This document shows, in pieces, positions 1-6,400 of a stretch of DNA of 7,876 nt. The translations under genes and the position numbers were made by a program. The first letter of the stretch is position 1; each line of letters opens with the position of its first letter. The DNA lies in the NCBI GenBank assembly GCA_025057715.1, contig JANWVD010000031.1, positions 1 through 7,876 of the forward strand. The letters are read 5' to 3'. The stretch is from Aquificaceae bacterium. Its GTDB lineage: Bacteria; Aquificota; Aquificia; Aquificales; Aquificaceae. The notes below the pieces were generated by a model. The model saw only the letters and a list, made by a program, of their open reading frames with translations. It searched no databases and had not been told where the DNA came from.

Positions 1-194
1 GAGAGATACCCCCTTAGCAAGACGCAGGGTTTTAAGTCTTTTAGCTCTTTGGCTAAGTATAGGCTAAGGGTAGTTTTGCCCCTACCCCCAAGGGCGATGT
101 TGCCAACGCTTATGGTAAATGCGTTGAATTTGCAGCTCTTTAATATGTTTTTGTCGTATAGGTAGTTTCTTAAATTTATAAGAGCTGAAATCAA
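1..194 (-). CDS. lpxK: Tetraacyldisaccharide 4'-kinase LpxK, N-terminal part (runs off left edge)
   Basis: LpxK phosphorylates the 4' position of the lipid A disaccharide precursor at the cytoplasmic face of the inner membrane. About 64 codons are visible. The translation has the family's N-terminal pattern: an amphipathic stretch ending in LRNYLYDKN (residues 8-16), then a beta strand and P-loop, ISVGNIALGGRGKTT (about 28-42), and an RGY motif (about 61-63). The Walker A is GGRGKT where most relatives have GGTGKT or GGSGKT, and the usual following Pro is Thr. No ATG or GTG was found in frame upstream. I chose the TTG at 194, whose last two bases and next base form the TGA of the preceding membrane-protein gene, so translational coupling is likely. 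No Shine-Dalgarno is visible. With this start the N-terminal membrane-associated helix is short compared with relatives I remember. The frame stays open further upstream, so the true start is uncertain. Family assignment is confident. Confidence 0.85.
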   Translation of the reverse strand, partial: MISALINLRNYLYDKNILKSCKFNAFTISVGNIALGGRGKTTLSLYLAKELKDLKPCVLLRGYL

Positions 195-1111
195 CGCTTT
201 ATTAGATAGTAAACAACCAAAATAGAGCCAATGAGCGCGCTTACATAAAGCGTAAGGACCCGCCAGGTGATTATAAAAGCCCCTAAAGCCCCCCCTGATA
301 AAAACTCCCCAAAGATGTAAATTCCGCCAAGCTCGGCAGTTCCTGCCCCGCCCGGCGTTGGACTTATTAAAAGCGTTAGGAAAATAAGGGCTTGTGCCCT
401 AATGCTTTGGATAAGCCCCGCATTTGCGTTAAAGCCAAGTAGCAATATAGTCCCTGCAAGAAAGTAAAATAGATACGCAAGCACGCTTAGGAAAAAAGCA
501 AGCGCGAGAAATCCCTTCTTTTTTGCAAAGTAAAGTCTAAGTATAAGAAAGTAGGCTTTTGTGCTTTGTCTAAAGCGCTTTAGCTTCCCGCTCGTATCTT
601 TTAGCGCCTTGGTGCTTAATAGGGCAAAGAGCAAAATTATCAAAACGATTCCTAAGGGTATAAGAGCTCTCGTTGGCTCTTTTAATATTTGCAAAATAGC
701 AAAGGGCAAAAACAAACTCATTGCAAAAAGCCCGACTATGCTTTTGATTGATATCACCCCAAGGGCTTTATGAAGGGTATTACCTCTCTTTTTTAAAGCC
801 CATACTGCTATAAACTCACCGCCGACCTGAGAGGGCGTTATGCTTGCACCAAAAGCCCCCATAAAAGATAGCATAACGCTATATAAAACGCTTACTTTCA
901 TCTTCAAAGCCCTTGAAAGGATGAATATTCTAAGCCCATCGAGCAAGTGAAAAGCAGAAACGCAAAGCATTGCAATAATTAGGTATTCAATCTTCATAGA
1001 ATTTAGAGCTCTTAGCAATTCGCTTCCGTGTTTAAAAAATAGTGCCCCCGCTGATATTGCCCCAATTAAAATGAGCAATAGCGCGCCTAAAATCAGCTTT
1101 GTAAACTGCAT
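191..1111 (-). CDS. Polytopic membrane protein, LPG_synthase_TM / UPF0104 (YbhN-like) family
   Basis: This 306-residue protein is almost entirely hydrophobic, with about seven to nine membrane segments (roughly 5-26, 42-62, 74-92, 116-141, 150-167, 199-225, 236-250, 262-304). Two Gly/Pro-rich motifs typical of the family are present: TPSQVGGEF (about 92-100) and SPTPGGAGTAELGG (about 250-263). Related membrane domains form the flippase half of MprF, but the C-terminal aminoacyl-transfer domain of MprF is absent, so lysyl-phosphatidylglycerol synthesis is not indicated. A role in moving or handling a membrane lipid or polyprenyl intermediate is inference. The neighbouring lpxK, whose start overlaps this stop, supports an envelope function. 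The start is the ATG at 1111; an in-frame TGA lies two codons upstream. It is divergent from aspS with only 23 bp between the two start codons. Family assignment is good; substrate is unknown. Confidence 0.85.
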   Translation of the reverse strand: MQFTKLILGALLLILIGAISAGALFFKHGSELLRALNSMKIEYLIIAMLCVSAFHLLDGLRIFILSRALKMKVSVLYSVMLSFMGAFGASITPSQVGGEFIAVWALKKRGNTLHKALGVISIKSIVGLFAMSLFLPFAILQILKEPTRALIPLGIVLIILLFALLSTKALKDTSGKLKRFRQSTKAYFLILRLYFAKKKGFLALAFFLSVLAYLFYFLAGTILLLGFNANAGLIQSIRAQALIFLTLLISPTPGGAGTAELGGIYIFGEFLSGGALGAFIITWRVLTLYVSALIGSILVVYYLIKR

Positions 1112-1127
1112 TCAGAGATGTTAATAT
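1099..1127 (+). promoter_or_regulatory. Candidate aspS promoter, leaderless geometry
   Basis: TTGTAA (1099-1104, four of six matches to the -35 consensus) and TAATAT (1122-1127, -10-like) are separated by the optimal 17 bp. The -10 ends exactly 7 nt before the GTG start at 1135, so the expected transcription start falls on or next to the start codon. The -35 lies inside the first codons of the divergent membrane-protein gene. No Shine-Dalgarno precedes the GTG. An alternative -10, TATAAC at 1125-1130, would put the start inside the gene. Confidence 0.55.
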
Positions 1128-1128
1128 A
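1123..1128 (-). promoter_or_regulatory. Candidate -10 element for the UPF0104-lpxK operon
   Basis: Read on the minus strand, 1128-1123 is TATATT, 11 nt before the ATG at 1111, which would leave a leader of only about 4 nt. No good -35 hexamer was found 16-18 nt upstream. The element lies almost exactly on the plus-strand -10 of aspS, inside GTTAATATAAC, where GTTA and TAAC are inverted arms. Position in the only non-coding gap is the main support. Confidence 0.35.
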
Positions 1129-1134
1129 ACTTCG

Positions 1135-2901
1135 GTGAAACGCACATATACCTCGTTGCTCTCTTTAGATAGCGGCTGTGTAAAGCTATGCGGATGGGTC
1201 CATAGGTTAAGAGACCACGGCGGCGTTATCTTTCTTGATTTAAGAGACAAAGACGGCCTTTTGCAATGCATTATCGAAGAGGCTCTAAATCCAGAGCTCT
1301 ATCAGGCTGTAAGGTCTTTGCGCTCTGAGTATGTCATTTGCGTAAAGGGCCAAATTCGCAAGCGCCCGGAGGGGACCCAAAACCCAAGACTAAAAACCGG
1401 CGATTTAGAGCTTGTTGTTGAAAATTTAGAGGTTTTAAATAAGTGCGAGACGCTACCTTTTCAGATTGACGATTCTTCCCCCATTTCCGAAGAGCTTAGG
1501 CTTAAATTTCGCTACCTTGATTTAAGGCGCGAGAGCTCTAAAAATGCGCTAATTTTTAGGCATAAACTTTCGCAAAGTATTAGAAACTTTCTCATAAATG
1601 AGGGCTTTATCGAGATAGAAACCCCGCTGCTTACTCGCTCAACGCCCGAGGGTGCTAGGGACTTTGTCGTTCCATCAAGGTTAAATCCCGGGAAGTTTTA
1701 CGCCCTTGCGCAATCCCCTCAGCTTTTTAAGCAAACTCTCATGATTGCCGGCTTTGACCGCTACTTTCAGTTTGCAAGATGCTTAAGAGACGAGGATTTG
1801 CGCGCAGACCGCCAACCAGAATTTACGCAAGTTGACATCGAGATGGCTTTTATTGACGAAGAGGACATCATTGACCTAATTGAGCGCATGCTCTCTCTTG
1901 CTTTTTCAGAGCTCTTAAATATTGAGCTAAAGCGCCCTTTTGACAGAATAAGCTACGAAGATGCGCTTTTAACTTATGGTAGCGACAAGCCAGATAGGCG
2001 CTACGGGCTTGAGATTGCTGATATAACCAGCATTCTAAAAGACACAAGCCTTCAGGTTTTTGCAAACGCAATCAAAGATGGCGGGGTAATAAGGGCTTTG
2101 AATGTTAAAGCCAGTCTTTCTCGCTCGCAAATTGAGCAGCTCATAGAGTTTACAAAGTCCCTTGGCTCTTCGGGGCTTGCGTGGCTAAAGGTAGAAGGTC
2201 AAAAACTAACCTCCCCAATTGCTAAATTTATCACCAAAGAGCAAGCAGATAGCATCCTTAGAACTCTAAAATCAAGCGATGGTGATACAATCCTAATCTT
2301 CGCAGGCCCTAAAGACCTTGCTATAAAGGTCATGGGGGCTTTAAGGTCTCATCTTATTAAAGAGCTTAAACTCAAAGCCGAAGGCTTTGATGTCCTTTGG
2401 GTCGTTGACTTTCCGCTTCTTGAGTTTGACCCTTTACAAAACCGCTTTGTGGCGCTTCATCATCCTTTTACCTCGCCAAAGGAGTCAGATATTGAGCTCC
2501 TTAGCTCGAATTTGGAAAATGCCTCAAGAATAAGAGCAAGAGCCTACGACATAGTTCTTAACGGCTATGAAATTGGTGGCGGCTCAATAAGAATCCATAG
2601 GCGCGAGCTTCAGGAGCTTATGTTTAAAGCCCTCGGGATGAAAGAGGAAGAATACTTAGAGAAATTCGGCTTTTTGCTCGATGCTCTTTCCTTTGGTGCC
2701 CCACCGCACGGTGGCATAGCCCTCGGGCTTGATAGGCTTTGCGCCATCATGCTTGGTCTTGATTCAATCAGGGACGTTATTGCCTTTCCCAAAACCCAAA
2801 AAGGGATTTGCCCATTTACCAGCGCCCCAGGCGATATAAGCGCCTCTCACATGAAAGAACTTTATATTAAATCAATCGCGCCTTCGGCGCATCTATCTTA
2901 A
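1135..2901 (+). CDS. aspS: Aspartyl-tRNA synthetase, probably non-discriminating
   Basis: AspRS activates aspartate with ATP and charges tRNA-Asp in the cytoplasm. The 588 residues match the normal length of the bacterial type. In order: N-terminal OB-fold anticodon-binding domain (about 1-110) with GWVHRLRDHGG (20-30) and RPEGTQNP (77-84); class II motif 1 around 150-180; the aspartate-recognition region with AQSPQLFKQ (about 192-200); motif 2 around FARCLRDED (about 213-221); a GAD-type insertion (about 290-425); and motif 3 GIALGLDRL (about 527-535) with its ATP-binding Arg. His28 in RDHGG and Gly80 in PEGT are the residues seen in non-discriminating bacterial AspRS; the discriminating E. 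coli type has other residues there. It may therefore also make Asp-tRNA-Asn for amidation by GatCAB. The GTG start fits the family N-terminus. It appears to head the plus-strand operon, and a strong ribosome site for the next gene lies 10-16 bp after its stop. Confidence 0.97.
   Translation: MKRTYTSLLSLDSGCVKLCGWVHRLRDHGGVIFLDLRDKDGLLQCIIEEALNPELYQAVRSLRSEYVICVKGQIRKRPEGTQNPRLKTGDLELVVENLEVLNKCETLPFQIDDSSPISEELRLKFRYLDLRRESSKNALIFRHKLSQSIRNFLINEGFIEIETPLLTRSTPEGARDFVVPSRLNPGKFYALAQSPQLFKQTLMIAGFDRYFQFARCLRDEDLRADRQPEFTQVDIEMAFIDEEDIIDLIERMLSLAFSELLNIELKRPFDRISYEDALLTYGSDKPDRRYGLEIADITSILKDTSLQVFANAIKDGGVIRALNVKASLSRSQIEQLIEFTKSLGSSGLAWLKVEGQKLTSPIAKFITKEQADSILRTLKSSDGDTILIFAGPKDLAIKVMGALRSHLIKELKLKAEGFDVLWVVDFPLLEFDPLQNRFVALHHPFTSPKESDIELLSSNLENASRIRARAYDIVLNGYEIGGGSIRIHRRELQELMFKALGMKEEEYLEKFGFLLDALSFGAPPHGGIALGLDRLCAIMLGLDSIRDVIAFPKTQKGICPFTSAPGDISASHMKELYIKSIAPSAHLS
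2878..2890 (+). other. Small GC-rich hairpin at the 3' end of aspS
   Basis: GCGCC and GGCGC form a perfect 5-bp stem around a TTC loop just before the aspS stop codon. No T-tract follows (the next bases are ATCTATCTTA), so it is not a standard intrinsic terminator. It could weakly influence readthrough or mRNA stability upstream of the next ribosome site, or simply reflect the coding sequence. Confidence 0.3.
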
Positions 2902-2910
2902 AATATCCAA

Positions 2911-2917
2911 AAGGAGG
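2911..2917 (+). promoter_or_regulatory. Strong Shine-Dalgarno for the 135-residue ORF
   Basis: AAGGAGG ends 8 nt before the ATG at 2926. It is the strongest plus-strand ribosome site in the window, and it supports the short unknown ORF as a real translated gene. It contrasts with aspS and pyrC, which have no such site. Confidence 0.8.
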
Positions 2918-2925
2918 GAAAGGCC

Positions 2926-3333
2926 ATGGAAAAGTGTCTTGAATTTTTTCAAGATAGTAGGTTTATAAACTGCTTTAACGACTTTTTGCGAAATCTTTGT
3001 GGCATAGAGGGCGAGCAATTTGTAGTGGCCAAGGAACTAACTGATAAAACCATCCCCGAAGATGAGTTTGGCGTCTTGATGCTCTATTGCAAAGACAAGC
3101 TCCTTGCAGTAAGCGCCCTTGGCTTTCTAAACTCTAAGCTAACCTCATCCTGTTCAATAGCCGAAGCAAATAGCTTTCTTGAGCGAGCTCGCTCATTGTG
3201 CGATGAAAATCTAAAGCTCATCATGCTCAAGGTAGTGGCCCCAAATCTCTCACCAGTTTTTATTCGCGACCTTCTTCTTCAGGCGTATATTTTAATGTGT
3301 AAGTCTTTGCCTGAGTTTCATGAAAAGCTCTAA
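2926..3333 (+). CDS. Unknown 135-residue protein between aspS and a radical SAM gene
   Basis: I do not recognise this family. The predicted protein is soluble and mixed alpha/beta, with no signal peptide or clear membrane segment. A hydrophobic strand-like stretch lies at about 48-68 and a probable helical C-terminus at about 80-127. It has seven cysteines (residues 4, 16, 25, 55, 76, 92, 125), many for its size, but they are scattered and form no CXXC or zinc-finger pattern. Evidence that it is a real gene: an excellent ribosome site with good spacing, a start 24 bp after aspS, and a 14-bp overlap of its 3' end with the radical SAM gene, which suggests coupled translation. The context links it loosely to the radical SAM enzyme, for example as a partner or small regulatory protein, but that is inference. 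It could also be a lineage-specific protein with an unrelated role. Confidence 0.75.
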   Translation: MEKCLEFFQDSRFINCFNDFLRNLCGIEGEQFVVAKELTDKTIPEDEFGVLMLYCKDKLLAVSALGFLNSKLTSSCSIAEANSFLERARSLCDENLKLIMLKVVAPNLSPVFIRDLLLQAYILMCKSLPEFHEKL

Positions 3334-4264
3334 TTTAGCATTGCCTTATAACTCTCTTAAGGACTATCTTAAGCAAAAATACTCAACCAGGGTTCAAAAG
3401 CTAACTGTCTCTTTGGCAACTACATGCCCAAACATAGACGGCACAAAGTCAGTAGGCGGATGCATCTATTGCTCAATTGGCAGTCGCCCAAAGAGCGTCA
3501 ATCCCTATCTTAGCTTAGAAGAGCAAATAAGCTCCCAAATTGAGCGCTATACAAAGCGCTTTGGCGAAAGTGTTTTGTTTTTTGTCTATTTTCAGTCCTA
3601 TTCAAATACCTACTTAGAATTAAGCAAGCTCGAAAGAGCCCTCGAGATTGCAAGTAGCTTTCAAAGGGTAGTCGGCATTGACATCTCAACCCGCCCCGAT
3701 TGCGTCCCTGAGAGTGCTCTTGAGCTTATATCAAGCTACGCCAAAAGGGGCTTTGAGGTTTGGCTCGAGCTTGGTCTTCAAAGCGCTAATTTTTCCACCC
3801 TTCGCTATATAAATAGAGCTCACGGCGTTTCTGACTTCGTTGACGCAGTTTTAAGAGCAAGGCGATATGATATCAAGCTTTGCGCGCACCTAATTTTAGG
3901 TCTTCCAGGCGAAGATAAACAGGATATGATAGAGAGCGCAAAGCTTATCTCTGCCCTTGACTTAGACGGGGTTAAAATTCACCCAATACATGTCATAAAA
4001 AACACCCCTTTGGAAAAGCTCTACGAAGAGGGCAAATTTAGACCCCTCGAGCTTGAAGAGTATGCAAGCATCGTTGCAAGCATCATTGAGATTTTGCCAC
4101 CAAGGATGATAATACACCGCCTAACTGGCGAGGTTGAGCCAGATAGGCTCGTTGCCCCTTACTATTGCACCTCAGAGCATAAAAACTCGGTCATTAATGC
4201 AATACTCAAAGAGTTAGAACTTCGCTCAATTACCCAAGGCTCAAAAAGCGCCTTTAGCGTATAA
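3320..4264 (+). CDS. Radical SAM protein, TIGR01212 (YhcC/YtqA) family
   Basis: This 314-residue enzyme matches E. coli YhcC and B. subtilis YtqA along its length as I remember them. The [4Fe-4S] cysteines are Cys36, Cys48 and Cys51, in the family's CX11CX2C arrangement (CPNIDG...GGCIYC) rather than the common CX3CX2C. Further family motifs are STRPDCVPE (about 121-129), VWLELGLQS (about 143-151), HLILGLPGE (about 191-199), KIHPIHV (about 217-223) and, near the C-terminus, LVAPYYC. Radical SAM enzymes cleave S-adenosylmethionine to start radical chemistry. The fold is related to Elp3, and YtqA has been implicated (from memory) in wobble-uridine modification of tRNA, so tRNA modification is a reasonable guess but not shown here. 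The ATG lies inside the end of the upstream ORF (14-bp overlap) with no clear Shine-Dalgarno, suggesting coupling. Family confidence is high; reaction is uncertain. Confidence 0.9.
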   Translation: MKSSNLALPYNSLKDYLKQKYSTRVQKLTVSLATTCPNIDGTKSVGGCIYCSIGSRPKSVNPYLSLEEQISSQIERYTKRFGESVLFFVYFQSYSNTYLELSKLERALEIASSFQRVVGIDISTRPDCVPESALELISSYAKRGFEVWLELGLQSANFSTLRYINRAHGVSDFVDAVLRARRYDIKLCAHLILGLPGEDKQDMIESAKLISALDLDGVKIHPIHVIKNTPLEKLYEEGKFRPLELEEYASIVASIIEILPPRMIIHRLTGEVEPDRLVAPYYCTSEHKNSVINAILKELELRSITQGSKSAFSV

Positions 4265-4265
4265 T
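4260..4265 (+). promoter_or_regulatory. Consensus -10 overlapping the upstream stop codon, 7 nt before pyrC
   Basis: A perfect TATAAT spans the TAA stop (4262-4264) of the radical SAM gene and ends exactly 7 nt before the pyrC ATG at 4273. No Shine-Dalgarno is present between them (CTCCCTT), so an internal promoter producing a leaderless pyrC-tyrA mRNA is plausible. I found no convincing -35 hexamer 16-18 bp upstream and no TGn extension, which lowers confidence. Confidence 0.4.
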
Positions 4266-4272
4266 CTCCCTT

Positions 4273-5547
4273 ATGTCCCGCATCCTCATCAGAGGGGGGA
4301 GGCTTATAGACCCTTCTGAGGGTCTTGATTGCATTCAAGATATCCTAATTGACAAAGGCAAAATAAAGGCAATAGGTCAAAACCTCTTTGAGATGGAAGC
4401 TATAGAGCTAAACGCCGAAAATCTCATCGTTTGCCCCTCTTTTATAGATTTGCATACGCATCTAAGAGAGCCTGGGCAAGAATACAAAGAGGACATAGCC
4501 TCAGGTAGCAAGTGCGCCGTTGCAGGTGGCTTTACGCTTTTAATTTCTATGCCCAATACCATCCCAGCTGTTGATTCCCCTCAGGTCGCAAGCTACATAA
4601 TCCAAAGGGCAAAGTCAGTCGGGCTTTGTAAGGTCTTACCTTCTGGCGCTATAACTATGGGCAGAAAGGGCAAGGAGCTTACGGACTTTCTTGCTCTCAA
4701 AGAGGCAGGATGCGTTGCTTTAACAGATGATGGCTCGCCGCTGATGGATTCAAAGCTCATGGAGCTTGCCCTAAAGCGCGCCTCTCAGCTCGATATGCTT
4801 ATTATGAACCACTGCGAAGATGACAAATTAGCAAACGGCGCAATAAACTCAGGCGTAGTCAGCTCTCTTATTGGTCTATCCACGAGACCCAAGTCTGCGG
4901 AAGATGTCTTGGTAGCAAGAGACTGCGTGCTATCTTTTTATACTGGCGGGAGGCTTCACATTCAGCATCTTTCAAGCCCTTTAAGCGCTGAAATCATTGA
5001 CTTTTTTAAATCAAAAGGTGCCCCAATTACCTGCGAGGTAAACCCTTATCACCTTCTTTTTAGCGAAGAAGAGCTCTTTCTTAGCGGCGCAAACGCAAAG
5101 CTCAATCCGCCCCTTCGGGATAAAAAAGATATAGAGATATTACTAAACGCGCTTCGCGCAGGAATTATTGACTGCATTGCCACAGACCACGCCCCCCATG
5201 CCATAAGGGAAAAATCCAGGCTTGATAGCGCAATGCCGGGAATGATAGGCCTTCAACTTGCTTTGCCCTTATGTTTAAAGCTGGTCGAAGATGGGCATAT
5301 CTCTATGTCAAAGCTCGTTGAGCTGCTAAGCATAGCCCCCTCGAGGGTGCTTAAGTTAAAAGACCCGCCAAAGCTAAAGGTTGGCGCAAAGGCAAACATT
5401 ACAATCTTTGACCCAAAGCGAGAGTGGATTTTAAATGAGTTTACGAGCTTTTCAAAATCCAAAAATACCCCCCTTTGGGGTAAAACCCTTAAAGGCAAGG
5501 TGATTTTCACAATATACGAGGGAAGAATCGTCTATAGCGATGTTTGA
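4273..5547 (+). CDS. pyrC: Dihydroorotase, class I
   Basis: Dihydroorotase closes N-carbamoyl-aspartate to dihydroorotate, the third step of de novo pyrimidine synthesis, in the cytoplasm. The 424-residue length is normal for the class I bacterial enzyme. The amidohydrolase metal and catalytic residues are all present: His61 and His63 in DLHTHLREPG with the substrate-binding Arg65, Asp152 or Asp153 in TDDG, His180 in NHCED, His232 in IQHLSS, and the catalytic Asp305 in ATDHAPH. An N-terminal strand (ILIRGGRLIDP) and C-terminal strands (about 370-424, ending in GRIVYSDV) form the small beta domain. The intact set argues for an active enzyme rather than a PyrC-like partner of aspartate transcarbamoylase; no pyrB is in the window. 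It begins 8 bp after the radical SAM stop without a ribosome site and overlaps tyrA by 8 bp. The in-gene stem TACCCC/GGGGTA at 5466-5482 is probably incidental. Confidence 0.96.
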   Translation: MSRILIRGGRLIDPSEGLDCIQDILIDKGKIKAIGQNLFEMEAIELNAENLIVCPSFIDLHTHLREPGQEYKEDIASGSKCAVAGGFTLLISMPNTIPAVDSPQVASYIIQRAKSVGLCKVLPSGAITMGRKGKELTDFLALKEAGCVALTDDGSPLMDSKLMELALKRASQLDMLIMNHCEDDKLANGAINSGVVSSLIGLSTRPKSAEDVLVARDCVLSFYTGGRLHIQHLSSPLSAEIIDFFKSKGAPITCEVNPYHLLFSEEELFLSGANAKLNPPLRDKKDIEILLNALRAGIIDCIATDHAPHAIREKSRLDSAMPGMIGLQLALPLCLKLVEDGHISMSKLVELLSIAPSRVLKLKDPPKLKVGAKANITIFDPKREWILNEFTSFSKSKNTPLWGKTLKGKVIFTIYEGRIVYSDV

Positions 5548-6400
5548 AAAAATCGCGGTCATTGGCGTTGGTCTAATAGGTGGCTCTCTTGCTTTGTCGG
5601 CTAAAAAAAACTTAAACGCCAAAGTTTTCGGCGTTGATATATCGCAAAATTCTTTAGAAAAGGCTCTTGAAATTGGCGCAATTGAGGCTGGCTCTAAGGA
5701 CCTTTCGGACCTTGGCGCTTTTGACCCTGATTGCGTAGTTATTGCAACCCCCACCAGCGTCGCTCTTGAGATTTTACCAAAGATTGCTAACTTTATCTCA
5801 AAAGATACCATTATTAGCGATGTTTGCAGTATCAAGAGTGAGATTACAATTGCTTTTGAGAGGGTCTTTGGCGATAGGTTTGTCGGCGCTCACCCAATAG
5901 CAGGCTCTGAACGCTCTGGCATCTTAAACGCAGATGAGGATTTATTTAAAGATAGGCTTGTTGTTTTAACCCCTACAAGCAAAACAAGCCAGAAAGCCCT
6001 AAAATCAATTGATTTACTTTGGCAAAAAATAGGCGCAAAAACAGAGATTATGGACCCACGCTTTCACGACTTTGTATTTGGCGCTCTTTCCCACCTTCCA
6101 CACGCCGTTTGCTTTGCCTTGCTATCTTCAGCCAAGTCTTTACTTAAAAATAGCGAGCTTTTTAAGTATTGCGGTCCTGGATTTTTAGATTCAACAAGAA
6201 TTGCCGCATCAGACCCATTAATCTGGCGGGATATCTTTCTCTATAATAGCGAAAATCTAATCAAAGGACTTGAGACCATGATATCAACCTTAAGCTCTTT
6301 GAAAGAGCTAATTAAAAACCATTCTGACAAAGAGCTCTTGGAGTTTCTGAGCTTAAGTAGCAATCTTAGGCGCTCTCTTTGTGAGCACAAAGATAGGTAA
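5540..6400 (+). CDS. tyrA: Prephenate dehydrogenase (TyrA family)
   Basis: TyrA oxidatively decarboxylates prephenate to 4-hydroxyphenylpyruvate (or arogenate to tyrosine) with NAD(P)+. The Rossmann motif GVGLIGGS is at 9-16, and Asp33 at the end of the second strand favours NAD+. Family motifs follow: DVCSIKS (94-100), AHPIAGSERSG (117-127), SHLPHA (184-189) and STRIAASDP (218-226). By comparison with the Aquifex enzyme, Ser97, His118, His185 or His188 and Arg220 are the expected substrate or catalytic residues. The position before Ser97 is Cys96, where Gly is common (DxGSxK). There is no chorismate mutase fusion and no C-terminal ACT domain, so feedback control by tyrosine through ACT is not expected. 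The ATG sits within the end of pyrC (8-bp overlap), and only a weak GAGGGAAG lies 14 nt upstream, so coupling is likely. Its 3' end overlaps the convergent cupin gene by 35 bp. Prephenate versus arogenate preference cannot be read from the sequence. Confidence 0.95.
   Translation: MFEKIAVIGVGLIGGSLALSAKKNLNAKVFGVDISQNSLEKALEIGAIEAGSKDLSDLGAFDPDCVVIATPTSVALEILPKIANFISKDTIISDVCSIKSEITIAFERVFGDRFVGAHPIAGSERSGILNADEDLFKDRLVVLTPTSKTSQKALKSIDLLWQKIGAKTEIMDPRFHDFVFGALSHLPHAVCFALLSSAKSLLKNSELFKYCGPGFLDSTRIAASDPLIWRDIFLYNSENLIKGLETMISTLSSLKELIKNHSDKELLEFLSLSSNLRRSLCEHKDR

Noticed and set aside
561..773. Plus-strand open frame inside the UPF0104-family membrane gene
   Set aside because: It is an antisense shadow of a gene with clear family motifs and a continuous hydrophobic profile.
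1118..1126. ATG at 1118 as an alternative aspS start
   Set aside because: It is out of frame with aspS and runs into TAA after two codons; the GTG at 1135 fits the family N-terminus.
1032..1271. Minus-strand open frame of 79 codons spanning the divergent gap
   Set aside because: It is antisense to the conserved AspRS N-terminus and overlaps the real membrane-protein start; there is no recognisable product and no ribosome site.
2878..2890. GC-rich hairpin at the end of aspS as an intrinsic terminator
   Set aside because: The stem is only 5 bp and is not followed by a T-rich run; the next gene has a strong ribosome site and is probably cotranscribed.
5466..5482. Stem TACCCC / GGGGTA with a 5-nt loop inside pyrC
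   Set aside because: It is in the middle of the conserved coding region, the stem is short and no T-tract follows; chance or codon choice is enough to explain it.
5452..5835. Minus-strand open frame of 127 codons opposite the pyrC/tyrA junction
   Set aside because: It lies antisense to strongly conserved TyrA and PyrC coding sequence; the composition is that of a reverse-frame shadow and no family motif is seen.
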